Shown here piece after piece: positions 1 through 8,457 of a stretch of DNA of 11,914 nucleotides (its first letter is position 1; the number at the start of each line of letters is the position of its first letter). The DNA is taken from contig JAKBAC010000106.1 of the NCBI GenBank assembly GCA_021809365.1, positions 1 to 11,914 of the forward strand, read 5' to 3'. The position numbers and the translations under genes are program-made. The notes beneath the pieces were generated by a model, which saw only the letters and a list, made by a program, of their open reading frames with translations, was not told where the DNA came from and did not search any database. Origin of the DNA: Planctomycetota bacterium (GTDB lineage Bacteria; Planctomycetota; Phycisphaerae; WQYP01).

Positions 1-594
1 ATCAAGTGATAAGGGGCCGAACGGACGATCCGGAAATAGATCATGCTCAAATTGAATCACGCTTTGATTAAATTCGGGGCGGCCGCAACTGGAGTTAATC
101 AGCAGCGTTCCGCCGGCGGTGATGTACCCGCGGATACGAGCCAGCACCGCCTGACTGAAATGCGGCAGCGGCGTCCAACCGGTGATATAGAGGACAGGTA
201 ATTGTGTAGGACTGTAACTGAACTTCATGGGATCCACCTGCACATACCGATAATGCAGGCCCAGCTGGGAATTGGTCCAGTTCATGAGCGTTTCAATGTC
301 GATGGTTTCGGTGGGGTAATTCTCCACGCGATGATCTTTAATCACGTTAAGGTTTAACATGCCGATCAGGGCCGGTGGGGCGGGCTTGCGGTGATGTTCA
401 GACCTGCGAACGGGAGTCGCGGGCAACGGCAGCGGGGCGAAGGCTTCACCGCCGGACATGCGCACGCGATGGGCACGCGGTGGAATATGTGCTTTAGGAT
501 TAAAAAACGCGGCCCGTGCCGCCAGAGTTGGAATAAGGATTCCCAACCCGGCCAAAGTCATGACTGCACGACGGGTTACATTTGCGAATTGCAT
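1..594 (-). CDS. DUF4159 domain protein with probable Tat signal peptide (partial, C-terminus beyond left edge)
   Basis: I read 198 codons without a stop from the ATG at 594-592 to the window edge; the C-terminus is missing. AGGTGG lies 4 nt before the ATG. Residues 1-28 look like an export signal: twin arginines in TRRAVM (R8, R9), a hydrophobic stretch, then LAARA before a likely cleavage site. A Pro/Arg/His-rich linker (about 33-75) follows. From residue 76 the sequence fits DUF4159: LPVLYITGW at 132-140 and GGTLLINSSCGRPEF at 161-175, followed by FEHDLFPDRP. DUF4159 is a glutamine-amidotransferase-like fold common in Planctomycetota, often in multigene clusters with MoxR-type ATPases, but no enzymatic role is established. 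The protein is probably exported folded through Tat. It is transcribed divergently from the 860-2908 gene, with 265 bp between them. Family assignment is from remembered motif patterns. Confidence 0.85.
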   Translation of the reverse strand, partial: MQFANVTRRAVMTLAGLGILIPTLAARAAFFNPKAHIPPRAHRVRMSGGEAFAPLPLPATPVRRSEHHRKPAPPALIGMLNLNVIKDHRVENYPTETIDIETLMNWTNSQLGLHYRYVQVDPMKFSYSPTQLPVLYITGWTPLPHFSQAVLARIRGYITAGGTLLINSSCGRPEFNQSVIQFEHDLFPDRPFGPLSLD

Positions 595-859
595 CGACCA
601 CCTCAACGCGAACCATCACCACATGCTACTATTGTACAACGATAATATCGTGATGGTGATGCAAAAAAGTAAAAGAATCATTATTTCGCAATTGGGGATA
701 AATATCCAATTTCAACCGAGCACGCCAAACTATTTATCAGAATCTCCCATTTCGCCGATAAATCATAACCGGAGAGGGCTGCAAGGGTGCCGCTGGATCA
801 GGCGCAGCGCCACTAACAGATACTTTGATCAGCCACGGATCACAGGAGATGGCTTAACC
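595..859. promoter_or_regulatory. Divergent intergenic region with two GATA-n-TATC palindromes
   Basis: This 265-bp region separates two divergent genes and should hold both promoters. It is AT-richer than the flanking genes. Two short perfect palindromes stand out: ACGATA-A-TATCGT at 639-651 and GGATA-AA-TATCC at 696-707. Both have a GATA/TATC core, and their centres are about 56 bp apart. The first is framed by an 8-bp inverted repeat, CATCACCA at 614-621 and TGGTGATG at 654-661. They could be operator half-sites for a dimeric regulator, but I cannot name one. I see no convincing -35/-10 pair. Confidence 0.4.
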
Positions 860-2908
860 ATGCCGGATGAAATCACACGATATTACACCCGATATCTATC
901 GCAAATAACCGGACCCTATCCGCGCTCTACGATTGGGCGCATGGCGCAGACCCGGCGTTTAACCCGTGGCCATGAAGTTTCCTCTGACAAGCAACATTGG
1001 ATTCCGCTGGAAGAGTTTCTGGTTCAGGATGGATCCGGTAACAAGAAAGCGTCAACCCTGACGATTTCGGGACCGAGTTATCGCGCCACTTACCGTATGG
1101 AAAAAATTGACGAAAGGTTCGGGCCGGAGGCGGGCGGTTCCCGGACCCGCTCCGCTGATCACAGCCGATCCCACGTCAGTCCTAAAGTCTGGATCGCAGG
1201 GGCGGCATGCTTTGTGCTGGCCATCGCAGGCCTGGTGATTTTCCTGTCGGGTGGCGGATCAAACAATCAATCGTCACGGACCGCGGCCACCTATACTGCA
1301 CCAGAATCAGGCAATAACTCGTATACTGCACCGACTCCGCAGGCGACTTATACGCCCGCGCCTTCCCCGGCCCCCAGCCGCAATACTTATGTTTCTGATG
1401 CCTCGGTAACGACCCATACCACTGCCAATGCGGTTGCCAGCGGCAATGAAACATCCGGCTCCGCAGTTGCTGCGGGATCGGTCCTGCTGATCAACGGTAC
1501 AACCAGCACGATTCTCAATCCGAATAATCAGGCAACTCAGGAAGGCGCACTGGCGACACGCACCAGCTTTACCAAGCCATGGGTGACCCTGGGTGCCCAG
1601 GATCGTGCATTCGGCCATGATGGTTATGTTATCGTGGCCACAACGCCGGCCGGCACCGGTTCCGGTGTGTGGGTGAACGCCAATCCGTTTACCCATACCC
1701 TGATTCCCGCGGGTCAAAAAACGTCAACGGATATGTACATCGGCCCCAGTCCGCTCAAATACAGCTTAAAAACTCTTATCCACCTGCCGGCATATCTCAA
1801 GGTGTCTGTGCATGGTTATATCAATGGCATTACCGCGGGCTATAACTATCCTCAGGTTTACGCGCGGGACGGTTCAACGGCCGATGTTCGTGAGGCGGGT
1901 ATCGCCAGCCGGGGCGGAGCGATCGCTTTCGGGACGCCCACGACCATGGCAAAACTCCGCATCACCGCAAAGCCGCCAAACAATTTATATGTGGGTGTGA
2001 TGGCTAATCAATATTATGACAGCCTCTCGGCCATCACGCTGGTGAATACCCGGTCCGGCCAATCCGCCACAGCAGTGCCGCAAATTTATTACAACAATAC
2101 CGTGCCCGGTGCGCTCTGGTATTTTTTTGATGTCGCCGGTGCCAGGCGGGGTGATGTCATAAAGCTCATTGAAACGCAATACAACACCGGAGCTTCCGAC
2201 GATCAGCATCCGGGGCTGCCCGCGTTGACCTTTGATTCTGTTAATCCAATGAATCCCAATGCCCCGCCGCCCTATTCGCCGGCCCCCAAGATCGTTCCGG
2301 TCGTGCAGCACCATGCCGACACCCACTTCAGCGACAAAGCTGTTTCCCCATATACCGGATCAGTAACGGTGGCCGGCATACAGACGCCGATCTGGCTTAA
2401 ACTTGTGCGCCGGGGCAACCGCGTATCCGCGTATTATTCCCGCGGCGGCCGGCAGTGGACGCAGTTAGGCACTTCGCAGCAGATTGCATTTGGCGGTGCT
2501 ACGATGTGTGCCGGCATGGCGGTTTGCGCTCATAATGACGGAGCACTGAACACCGCCCGCTTTTCCCACGTTACGGTTACCCACACGCGTTCCGGCTGGT
2601 CGGATGCGAACATCGGCTATCCTGCGAAACTGGGATCCGCTCGCGAATCCGGCGGAACCTGGACGGTGACCGGCGGAGGATCAGATGTCTGGGATAAACA
2701 TGATCAATTCAATTTGTACAGCCGAAAAGTAAATGGCGATACGGTCATCGAAGCCCGAGTAGACAGCCTGACCAATACGAATCCATGGGCCAAAGTCGGC
2801 GTGATGTTGCGCGGATCCATTAATGATCGCGCACCATTTGCTTATATGTTTGTCACGCCAAACCTCGGGCTAGCCTTTCAATACCGGCCGCACGGTACCG
2901 GCAGTTAA
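860..2908 (+). CDS. Membrane-anchored protein: N-terminal GYF_2-like domain, one TM helix, extracellular beta-sandwich modules
   Basis: I chose the ATG at 860 (682 aa): AGGAGA at 844-849 precedes it, and the frame upstream encodes no convincing protein and runs antisense to the DUF4159 gene. Residues 5-54 resemble the GYF_2-like domain frequent in planctomycetes (G18-P19, H38-E-V-S41, W47). One hydrophobic helix lies at about 110-131, then a Ser/Thr/Ala/Pro linker to about 210, so the rest is probably outside the cytoplasmic membrane. Residues 215-470 are a module I do not recognise. Residues 490-579 match the second half of a concanavalin-like (DUF1349-type) beta-sandwich (W512, LKLVRRGN, AHNDGALNTARF). 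Residues 580-682 match the first half of the same kind of repeat (W580, GTWTVTGGGSDVW, WAKVGVMLR) and stop at its midpoint. Function is unknown; a surface or binding role is an inference. It converges on the helicase gene with 22 bp between stop codons. Confidence 0.8.
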   Translation: MPDEITRYYTRYLSQITGPYPRSTIGRMAQTRRLTRGHEVSSDKQHWIPLEEFLVQDGSGNKKASTLTISGPSYRATYRMEKIDERFGPEAGGSRTRSADHSRSHVSPKVWIAGAACFVLAIAGLVIFLSGGGSNNQSSRTAATYTAPESGNNSYTAPTPQATYTPAPSPAPSRNTYVSDASVTTHTTANAVASGNETSGSAVAAGSVLLINGTTSTILNPNNQATQEGALATRTSFTKPWVTLGAQDRAFGHDGYVIVATTPAGTGSGVWVNANPFTHTLIPAGQKTSTDMYIGPSPLKYSLKTLIHLPAYLKVSVHGYINGITAGYNYPQVYARDGSTADVREAGIASRGGAIAFGTPTTMAKLRITAKPPNNLYVGVMANQYYDSLSAITLVNTRSGQSATAVPQIYYNNTVPGALWYFFDVAGARRGDVIKLIETQYNTGASDDQHPGLPALTFDSVNPMNPNAPPPYSPAPKIVPVVQHHADTHFSDKAVSPYTGSVTVAGIQTPIWLKLVRRGNRVSAYYSRGGRQWTQLGTSQQIAFGGATMCAGMAVCAHNDGALNTARFSHVTVTHTRSGWSDANIGYPAKLGSARESGGTWTVTGGGSDVWDKHDQFNLYSRKVNGDTVIEARVDSLTNTNPWAKVGVMLRGSINDRAPFAYMFVTPNLGLAFQYRPHGTGS

Positions 2909-2930
2909 AGCCTCCTTGGGGCAAACGCGA

Positions 2931-4502
2931 TTATCGTGGGCCGCGCCGCGCCGGCTTGCCGCGTCCGCCTTGACCACCATCACCGCGCTGCTGCCAGAAG
3001 GGCACGCCGCCGGACCGTGCAGGTCCGGAGCGGGGATGGTTCGGCTTGCCGCCAAAGCGACGCCCCGATTCTCCCGCACCGGCACGATTACCCTGGCCGG
3101 GTGATTTTGGATGAAATGTCCGCGGCGCATCGCCCTGTTGACGCGGTTGAGACCTGTCGGACGCGCCGCGATGTTGGAACTGATTGGCCCGTGGAGGATG
3201 CTGCGCCGCTGCATCCGGGTGGGCCGTGCGTCCAAAGGGGCGCGGGGCATTGCCGTCCGGGCGGTTGGGAGCGTTTTTTTCACGCCGCGCCCGCTCGTCG
3301 GCTTTTCGCTGACGAATGGCCGCGATCCTCTGGGCGATCGGAACTTCCAGTGCTTCAACAGATTTCTGGGCGTAATCAAAATCCGGTAACGTCACGCGCG
3401 GCAGTCGCTTGCCAATAGTCTTTTCGATATAACGGACGTTAGATTCCTCATCCGGAGCTACAAATGTAAACGCGTCGCCCGTAGCGGAGGCTCGGCCCGT
3501 TCGGCCGATCCGGTGTACATAATCTTCCGGAATATGCGGACAGTCAAAATTAATAACGTGCGAAACGTCGGCGATGTCAATCCCGCGTGCCGCGATATCC
3601 GTAGCCACCAGCACCCGGAATTTGCCCGCTTTAAAGCCGGCCAATGCGCTGGTGCGCTGCGCCATGGACCGATTACCGTGAATCGGGGCGCAGGAAATAT
3701 GACTTTTATCCAACGTGGCGGCCAAACGATTTGCGCGGTGTTTGGTACGGGTAAAGCAGATGACCGATTCCAGTCCCTGATTGTCCAGAAGTTTGATCAG
3801 CAGGGCGGATTTTAGATGCTGTGCCACCGGATAAATGGCCTGCGTAATAGCAGCCGGCGGAGTGGTTTGCCGATCAATTTGTATCGTTGTCGGGTCCTTG
3901 AGCATCTCGCGTGTCAGTTGGCGGATTTCCGAGGGCATCGTCGCGGAGAAAAACAATGTTTGCCGCTTGACGGGCAGCATCTTGAGAATTCTCCGGATAT
4001 CCGGAAGAAAGCCCATATCCAACATGCGGTCAGCTTCATCCAGAATCAAAATTTCCAGGCCGTCAAATTTGGCGTAGGATTGCCGAAGATGATCGAGAAG
4101 CCGTCCCGGCGTGGCAATTAAAATTTCCGTTCCCGTGCGAAAGGCGTGGGCCTGCGGCCCCATGCTCATACCGCCGATAATGACCGCCCCGGAGATCGGC
4201 GTGTGAACCGCCAGAGAATTAAGATTTTCAAGAATCTGTGTGGCCAGTTCGCGCGTCGGCGTCAGGACTAATGCACGCGCCGTGCGGCGGGGTTGTTGAG
4301 GTTGACGATTCATCAAATGGTGAATCGTGGGCAACATGAACGCGGCGGTTTTGCCTGATCCAGTGGCGGCGCAGGCCAATACATCCTTGCCTTCCATGGC
4401 CGGCGGAATCGCCTGGGTCTGAATGGGTGTCGGATGGGTAAATGCGAGGTCTTTAATACCGCGCAGAATGTCGGCATGAAGGCCGAAAGAGGAAAAGGCC
4501 AT
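2931..4502 (-). CDS. rhlE: DEAD-box ATP-dependent RNA helicase, RhlE type
   Basis: This protein unwinds RNA duplexes using ATP and typically acts in ribosome assembly or mRNA turnover in the cytoplasm. The ATG at 4502-4500 gives 523 aa; GGAG sits 4 nt upstream, and an in-frame TTG ten codons earlier is a poorer start. The motifs appear in order: the Q motif (THPTPIQ, with an upstream aromatic F), motif I ATGSGKT at 46-52, Ia PTRELA, Ib TPGRL, motif II DEAD at 155-158, motif III SAT at 186-188, motif V ATDIAARGID at 300-309 and motif VI HRIGRTGR at 330-337. After about residue 385 comes a long basic tail rich in Arg, Gly, Pro, Asn and His, ending in GGRGKPARRGPR. Such tails are disordered RNA-binding extensions in RhlE-like helicases. 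The DEAD-box assignment is certain; the RhlE subgroup rests on the motif spellings and tail. It appears monocistronic. Confidence 0.95.
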   Translation of the reverse strand: MAFSSFGLHADILRGIKDLAFTHPTPIQTQAIPPAMEGKDVLACAATGSGKTAAFMLPTIHHLMNRQPQQPRRTARALVLTPTRELATQILENLNSLAVHTPISGAVIIGGMSMGPQAHAFRTGTEILIATPGRLLDHLRQSYAKFDGLEILILDEADRMLDMGFLPDIRRILKMLPVKRQTLFFSATMPSEIRQLTREMLKDPTTIQIDRQTTPPAAITQAIYPVAQHLKSALLIKLLDNQGLESVICFTRTKHRANRLAATLDKSHISCAPIHGNRSMAQRTSALAGFKAGKFRVLVATDIAARGIDIADVSHVINFDCPHIPEDYVHRIGRTGRASATGDAFTFVAPDEESNVRYIEKTIGKRLPRVTLPDFDYAQKSVEALEVPIAQRIAAIRQRKADERARREKNAPNRPDGNAPRPFGRTAHPDAAAQHPPRANQFQHRGASDRSQPRQQGDAPRTFHPKSPGQGNRAGAGESGRRFGGKPNHPRSGPARSGGVPFWQQRGDGGQGGRGKPARRGPR

Positions 4503-4962
4503 AAGGCTCCAATAGAATAACCGATCCCGCAAACGCTAAACCGCAGGCTTCGGTGAAATTTCCCGCGTAAGCAACTCAACATAGAGGGGTTCATCGTCGG
4601 GAAGGATGATCGTTAAATGGTAGCCGATCACGTAAAACAAAGCAAATTGCAGGAAAACGCATCACTTGCTGCGCTTCATGTGCCAGTCTGATTTCCCGGC
4701 GGCCCCGTGCGCTGGCATTCTTAAAAATCCATGCGATACTATTCTTCCGAATGAATATATGCTTTGGCCTGCCGTGCCGGGCATGAAGAGCAAAGGGTTA
4801 TCAGGGGTACGGGTTACAATTGACGCGCCACAGAAATTATTTCCCGAATTCCACTAAGTTCATCGCCAGCGGACGTTTTTGCCGACGGCTCTCGAAGCGG
4901 TAACTTTCCGCCTGCAACGCGGAGCAGGATGCCCCAGTGTTAAAAGAAAAGGAACCCATACA
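4503..4962. other. 460-bp intergenic region between the helicase and the GH2 cluster, no confident gene
   Basis: This region must carry the promoters of the helicase (minus) and of the GH2-ROK-purU cluster (plus). I see no tRNA or long conserved reading frame. Two weak features are present. One is a minus-strand GTG-initiated frame of 31 codons (4631-4536) ending 33 bp upstream of the helicase ATG, without a ribosome binding site. The other is a set of competing short stems just before the GH2 gene: GCGG 4897-4900, CCGC 4908-4911, GCGG 4919-4922, plus CCTGC 4911-4915 with GCAGG 4924-4928. A 63-codon plus-strand frame at 4666-4857 looks like chance. I could not pick out a convincing promoter. 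Confidence 0.5.
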
Positions 4963-7437
4963 ATGTTAAAGAACCGGAAATATCACGCCCTGCATTCCTC
5001 GCCGAATAAATCAACGCTTGGATTGGCAGATGCACCGAAAGTGCCGCAGGGGGCCGGTGCCATGGTCTCATCACTATTGCTGTTGGCATTCCTGCTGGTT
5101 TTCCCGCACAGCGCCGTCGCTGGGCCGCGGTCACGCATGAACCTGGATTTTCACTGGCGATGGCATCAGGCCGGCCGCTTGTCTGCCGTACCATCGGTCA
5201 ATGCCTCGTGGCGCAAAGTTCAGGTTCCCAATGATTATATTGTGCGGGGGAAATTCTCCCGCCATGCCGACACGGGCCATGGATCGCTGGCGGTCTACCC
5301 CGCCTGGTATCAGCGCACCGTGAATCTGCCGTCTTCAGATAAAGGCAAAATGCTGTGGCTCTATTTTGAAGGCGTCTACCGTGATGCGCATGTCTATATC
5401 AATGGACGTCTGGTGGGCCAACACCCCGGCGGCTATACCGGCTTTCGCGTGAATATCACCCGCTTTGTTCATTTCAAGAAAGCCAATACCCTGGCCGTGT
5501 ATGTCAATCCCACCCATTTCGAGGGCTGGTGGTATGAGGGCGGCGGCATTGACCGCAATGTCTGGTTAGTGGCCAAACGTCATCTGCACATCACCCGTTA
5601 CGGCACCTATGTAATAAGCCAGGTTCCGGGGACCATCCATTACGGCTCAAACACAGGGGATCATGCCAACGCGAATTTGACCATTCAAACCACGGTCGCC
5701 AACCATCGTTCACACGCAGTAGTATTTTCAATTATTTCAACCATTTACAATCCCGCCGGCCGGGCCGTAGCCGCCGTGCATAATGCAGAAATGCTTTCTG
5801 CCGGGCAGCACGCCACATTTAATCAGCACGCCACCCTGGCGCATGCGGCCCTGTGGAGCCTGCATCACACCAATTTGTACAAACTTCATACCGTCATAGA
5901 ATCCGACGGTCAAATGACGGATGCCAAATTCACCACGTTTGGCATTCGCACGCTTCGCTTTGACCCCGCCAACGGCTTTTTCCTCAATGGCAAACGCGTG
6001 GAAATAAAAGGCGAATGCAACCATGCCGATTTTCCCGCAGTGGGCATCGGGGCACCCAATAACCTCTGGTGGTGGCGCGTGATGATGTTGAAAAAGGAAC
6101 TCAACGCCAACGCGTATCGCACGTCACATAACCCCGTTTCACCGGCGTTTTACCGTGCCTGCGATCACCTGGGAATGCTGGTCATGGATGAAAATCGTCA
6201 CCCGACCGATACGCAGAATTCCAAATCCGCAGTAGGCCAGCCATACAATAATATGTCAGCGATTAAGTTTTTGATTCTCCGTGATCGTAATCATCCCAGT
6301 GTAATTATGTGGTCCATGTGCAATGAGGAATGGAATATTCAAGCCACCAAATATGGCGCAAAAATGTTTCGCGCTCTGATGCATGAAGTGCATAAATATG
6401 ACCGCACCCGCCCGATCACCTGTGCCATGAACGGCGGCTATCCGCATGGCTTTACCCATGTGGAAAATCTTCAGGGTATTAACTACCATCCGCAGGATTA
6501 TGTCTGGATGCACAAACTCCTGCCGAACCTCCCTATTTTCGGCAGTGAAATGGGCAGCACCTGCAGTGATCGCGGCGTACTGACCAGCAGCAAAAACAAA
6601 GGACTGGTCACGCAGTACACCATGCACACCAACTGGTCGCAATACGCCTGGGACACCTGGAAGCCCATTGCCACGCAAAAATTTGTGGAGGGCGGTTTTA
6701 ACTGGACCGGTTTTGATTACCGCGGCGAAACCACGCCTGACGGATGGCCGGATGTAAATTCTCATTTTGGCGTCTTGGACCTCTGCGGCTTTCCCAAGCC
6801 CGATGCGTATTACTACAAAGCTTGGTGGGGTAAAAAGCCGCTGGTATATATTTGCCCGCAATGGAATTTACCAAAGACCATGCTCGGGAAGAAAGTGCTG
6901 GTGCGTTGCTATGGCAATTGCGATACGGTGGCGCTATTTCTTAACGGCAAAAAAATCGGTCAAAAGAAAATGCCCAGATATTGGTATCTGGACTGGCAGG
7001 TTCCCTATCAGCCCGGCAAGCTTGTTGCACGCGGCTATGACCATGGAAAACTTGTGGCCACATGGACGCAACGTACCACGGGTCCGGCAGCAGGCTTACG
7101 TCTGGTGAATCAATGGCCAAAAATACGGGCCAACGGTGAAGATATTGCGCCCATTGCCGTATCGGTGATGGATGCCAATGGCCACGTGGTTACCAACGCC
7201 ATGAATCTGGTGCACTTCACCATCACCGGCCCGGGCAAAATTGTGGGCTCCGGAAATGGCGATCCGGCGTGTCATGAGCTTAATGAGGCGCATGACCACA
7301 AAGCATTTTATGGCTATTGCATGGTACTGGTACAGGCCGGTCGCACTGCGGGACTTATTCACGTTACCGCAACGGCCAAAGGTCTGGCTCCGGAAACTAT
7401 TGCGATTCACACGATCGCGCTGAAAAGTAAAAACTGA
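4963..7437 (+). CDS. Secreted glycoside hydrolase family 2 enzyme (beta-galactosidase-like, with DUF4982 domain)
   Basis: A retaining exo-beta-glycosidase, probably a beta-galactosidase or relative, that removes terminal sugars from oligosaccharides. The ATG at 4963 (824 aa) follows AAAAGGA with good spacing. The hydrophobic signal (SSLLLLAFLLVFPHSAVA) begins only at residue 35, so an internal ATG at 5062 giving a normal signal peptide is an alternative. Domains: sugar-binding jelly roll about 60-195 (VYRDAHVYINGRLVGQHPGGY), Ig-like domain about 215-325, TIM barrel about 326-625, DUF4982 about 628-705 (VALFLNGKKIGQKKMP), and a C-terminal Ig-like/Big domain to the end. The acid/base is E455 in MWSMCNEEW and the nucleophile is probably E529 in FGSEMGS. 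NAYRTSHNPVSP and NWTGFDYRGE are also typical of GH2. Export suggests action in the periplasm or outside. It is the first gene of a cluster with a sugar kinase. Family is secure; substrate is an inference. Confidence 0.93.
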   Translation: MLKNRKYHALHSSPNKSTLGLADAPKVPQGAGAMVSSLLLLAFLLVFPHSAVAGPRSRMNLDFHWRWHQAGRLSAVPSVNASWRKVQVPNDYIVRGKFSRHADTGHGSLAVYPAWYQRTVNLPSSDKGKMLWLYFEGVYRDAHVYINGRLVGQHPGGYTGFRVNITRFVHFKKANTLAVYVNPTHFEGWWYEGGGIDRNVWLVAKRHLHITRYGTYVISQVPGTIHYGSNTGDHANANLTIQTTVANHRSHAVVFSIISTIYNPAGRAVAAVHNAEMLSAGQHATFNQHATLAHAALWSLHHTNLYKLHTVIESDGQMTDAKFTTFGIRTLRFDPANGFFLNGKRVEIKGECNHADFPAVGIGAPNNLWWWRVMMLKKELNANAYRTSHNPVSPAFYRACDHLGMLVMDENRHPTDTQNSKSAVGQPYNNMSAIKFLILRDRNHPSVIMWSMCNEEWNIQATKYGAKMFRALMHEVHKYDRTRPITCAMNGGYPHGFTHVENLQGINYHPQDYVWMHKLLPNLPIFGSEMGSTCSDRGVLTSSKNKGLVTQYTMHTNWSQYAWDTWKPIATQKFVEGGFNWTGFDYRGETTPDGWPDVNSHFGVLDLCGFPKPDAYYYKAWWGKKPLVYICPQWNLPKTMLGKKVLVRCYGNCDTVALFLNGKKIGQKKMPRYWYLDWQVPYQPGKLVARGYDHGKLVATWTQRTTGPAAGLRLVNQWPKIRANGEDIAPIAVSVMDANGHVVTNAMNLVHFTITGPGKIVGSGNGDPACHELNEAHDHKAFYGYCMVLVQAGRTAGLIHVTATAKGLAPETIAIHTIALKSKN

Positions 7438-7465
7438 CTTGTGATCTTTTGAAACAGGAGTTGCT

Positions 7466-8440
7466 GTGGCTGATGGCTTGTATATTGGTTTGGATTTAGG
7501 TGGAACCAATATCAAAGCCGGTGTGCTGGATTGTGAGGGTAAAGTCATCTCCAAGGCCAGCGTGCCCACGGGTCGCGGCCCCGACGCGGTGATTGCTAAT
7601 ATGATTGTCGCCGCCGGCCAGGCGGTTCGGACGGCGGGCTTGACGCTCGATGCCATCGCTGCGGTGGGTATTGATTCCCCCGGGCCATTGTCCACTGAAA
7701 AAGGCATTGTTATCCGCAGCGCCAATTTGCCGGGCTGGGAAAATGTTCCATTAAGAGATCGTATCTCGGCAGCGTTGGGTAAACCGGCGATTCTGGAGAA
7801 CGACGCGCGGGCTGCCGCCTACGGGGAATTTTTTGCCGGGGCCGGAAAAAGCTTAAATGTACGCACGATGATGATGATTACATTGGGCACGGGGGTGGGC
7901 GGTGGCATTATTGTTGATGGGCGGCTGATTCGCGGCCACACGGATATGGCGGGGGAACTGGGTCATGCGATTGTCGTGCCCGACGGAGCCTTGTGTGGGT
8001 GTGGACAAAAGGGATGCCTGGAAATGTACACAGCGGCCAGCCGGGTGGGGCAGCGGGCTGGGCAGGCGCTGCGCGACCCGGACGTGACTTCCAGCCTGCG
8101 TGATGCGCTAAATCAACTCGGAGAACTTACAGCACGCGATGTGGAAGATCATGCCCGGCGGGGCGATGAACTGGCTTTGGAAATCTGGAATCAGACTTGC
8201 CGCTACCTGGCTGTCGCCTGTATCAGTGCGGTGCATTGGCTGGATCCGCAGACGATTATATTTGGCGGTGGTATGGCGGCGGCCGGGGAGTTCCTTTTGC
8301 AGCCGGTGCGACGGCATTTTGAGGAAAATTATTGGAAAATGGACCCGCCCGCGGTGACTATTCGCGCCGCGGAGCTTGGTAATGATGCGGGCATAATCGG
8401 TGCGGCTGCACTGGCCTGTGCTATGATGCATGAGCGTTGA
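7466..8440 (+). CDS. ROK-family sugar kinase (probable glucokinase)
   Basis: ATP-dependent phosphorylation of a hexose, most likely glucose, in the cytoplasm. The start is a GTG at 7466 with AGGAG at 7456-7460, 5 nt away; the 324-aa length is normal for a ROK kinase. Visible motifs are the N-terminal phosphate-binding DLGGTNIK (10-17), the catalytic Asp in ENDARAAA (D113), LGTGVGGG of the second phosphate loop, GELGH (E164, H167) of the sugar site, and the zinc site made by H167 with C177, C179 and C184 in CGCGQKGC. This full zinc signature separates it from hexokinases and from non-ROK kinases. It lacks the N-terminal winged helix of ROK repressors, so it is an enzyme rather than an NagC/XylR-type regulator. 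It sits 28 nt after the GH2 stop codon, implying co-transcription and use of sugar released by that enzyme. N-acetylmannosamine or fructose as substrate cannot be excluded. Confidence 0.92.
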   Translation: MADGLYIGLDLGGTNIKAGVLDCEGKVISKASVPTGRGPDAVIANMIVAAGQAVRTAGLTLDAIAAVGIDSPGPLSTEKGIVIRSANLPGWENVPLRDRISAALGKPAILENDARAAAYGEFFAGAGKSLNVRTMMMITLGTGVGGGIIVDGRLIRGHTDMAGELGHAIVVPDGALCGCGQKGCLEMYTAASRVGQRAGQALRDPDVTSSLRDALNQLGELTARDVEDHARRGDELALEIWNQTCRYLAVACISAVHWLDPQTIIFGGGMAAAGEFLLQPVRRHFEENYWKMDPPAVTIRAAELGNDAGIIGAAALACAMMHER

Positions 8441-8457
8441 GATGGAAGGATTGAAAT

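Noticed and set aside
458..859. N-terminal extension of the 860-2908 reading frame
   Set aside because: The upstream frame runs antisense to the DUF4159 gene, then across the divergent promoter region, with no domain-like content and no good ribosome binding site. The ATG at 860 has AGGAGA and starts directly before the GYF-like domain.
1307..1717. Antisense frame opposite the GYF-like gene
   Set aside because: Lies wholly opposite a well-supported coding region and translates to low-complexity Arg/Gly/Cys-rich sequence; a shadow of the coding strand.
2936..3418. Plus-strand frames opposite the helicase C-terminal tail
   Set aside because: They are products of the GC-rich, Arg/Gly-coding tail read in reverse; no start signals or recognisable motifs.
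4666..4857. 63-codon plus-strand reading frame
   Set aside because: Starts with TTG without a ribosome binding site, and the amino-acid pattern shows no domain or hydrophobic logic.
7096..7725. Minus-strand 209-codon frame across the GH2/ROK junction
   Set aside because: Overlaps two strongly supported genes and has no motif or ribosome binding site.
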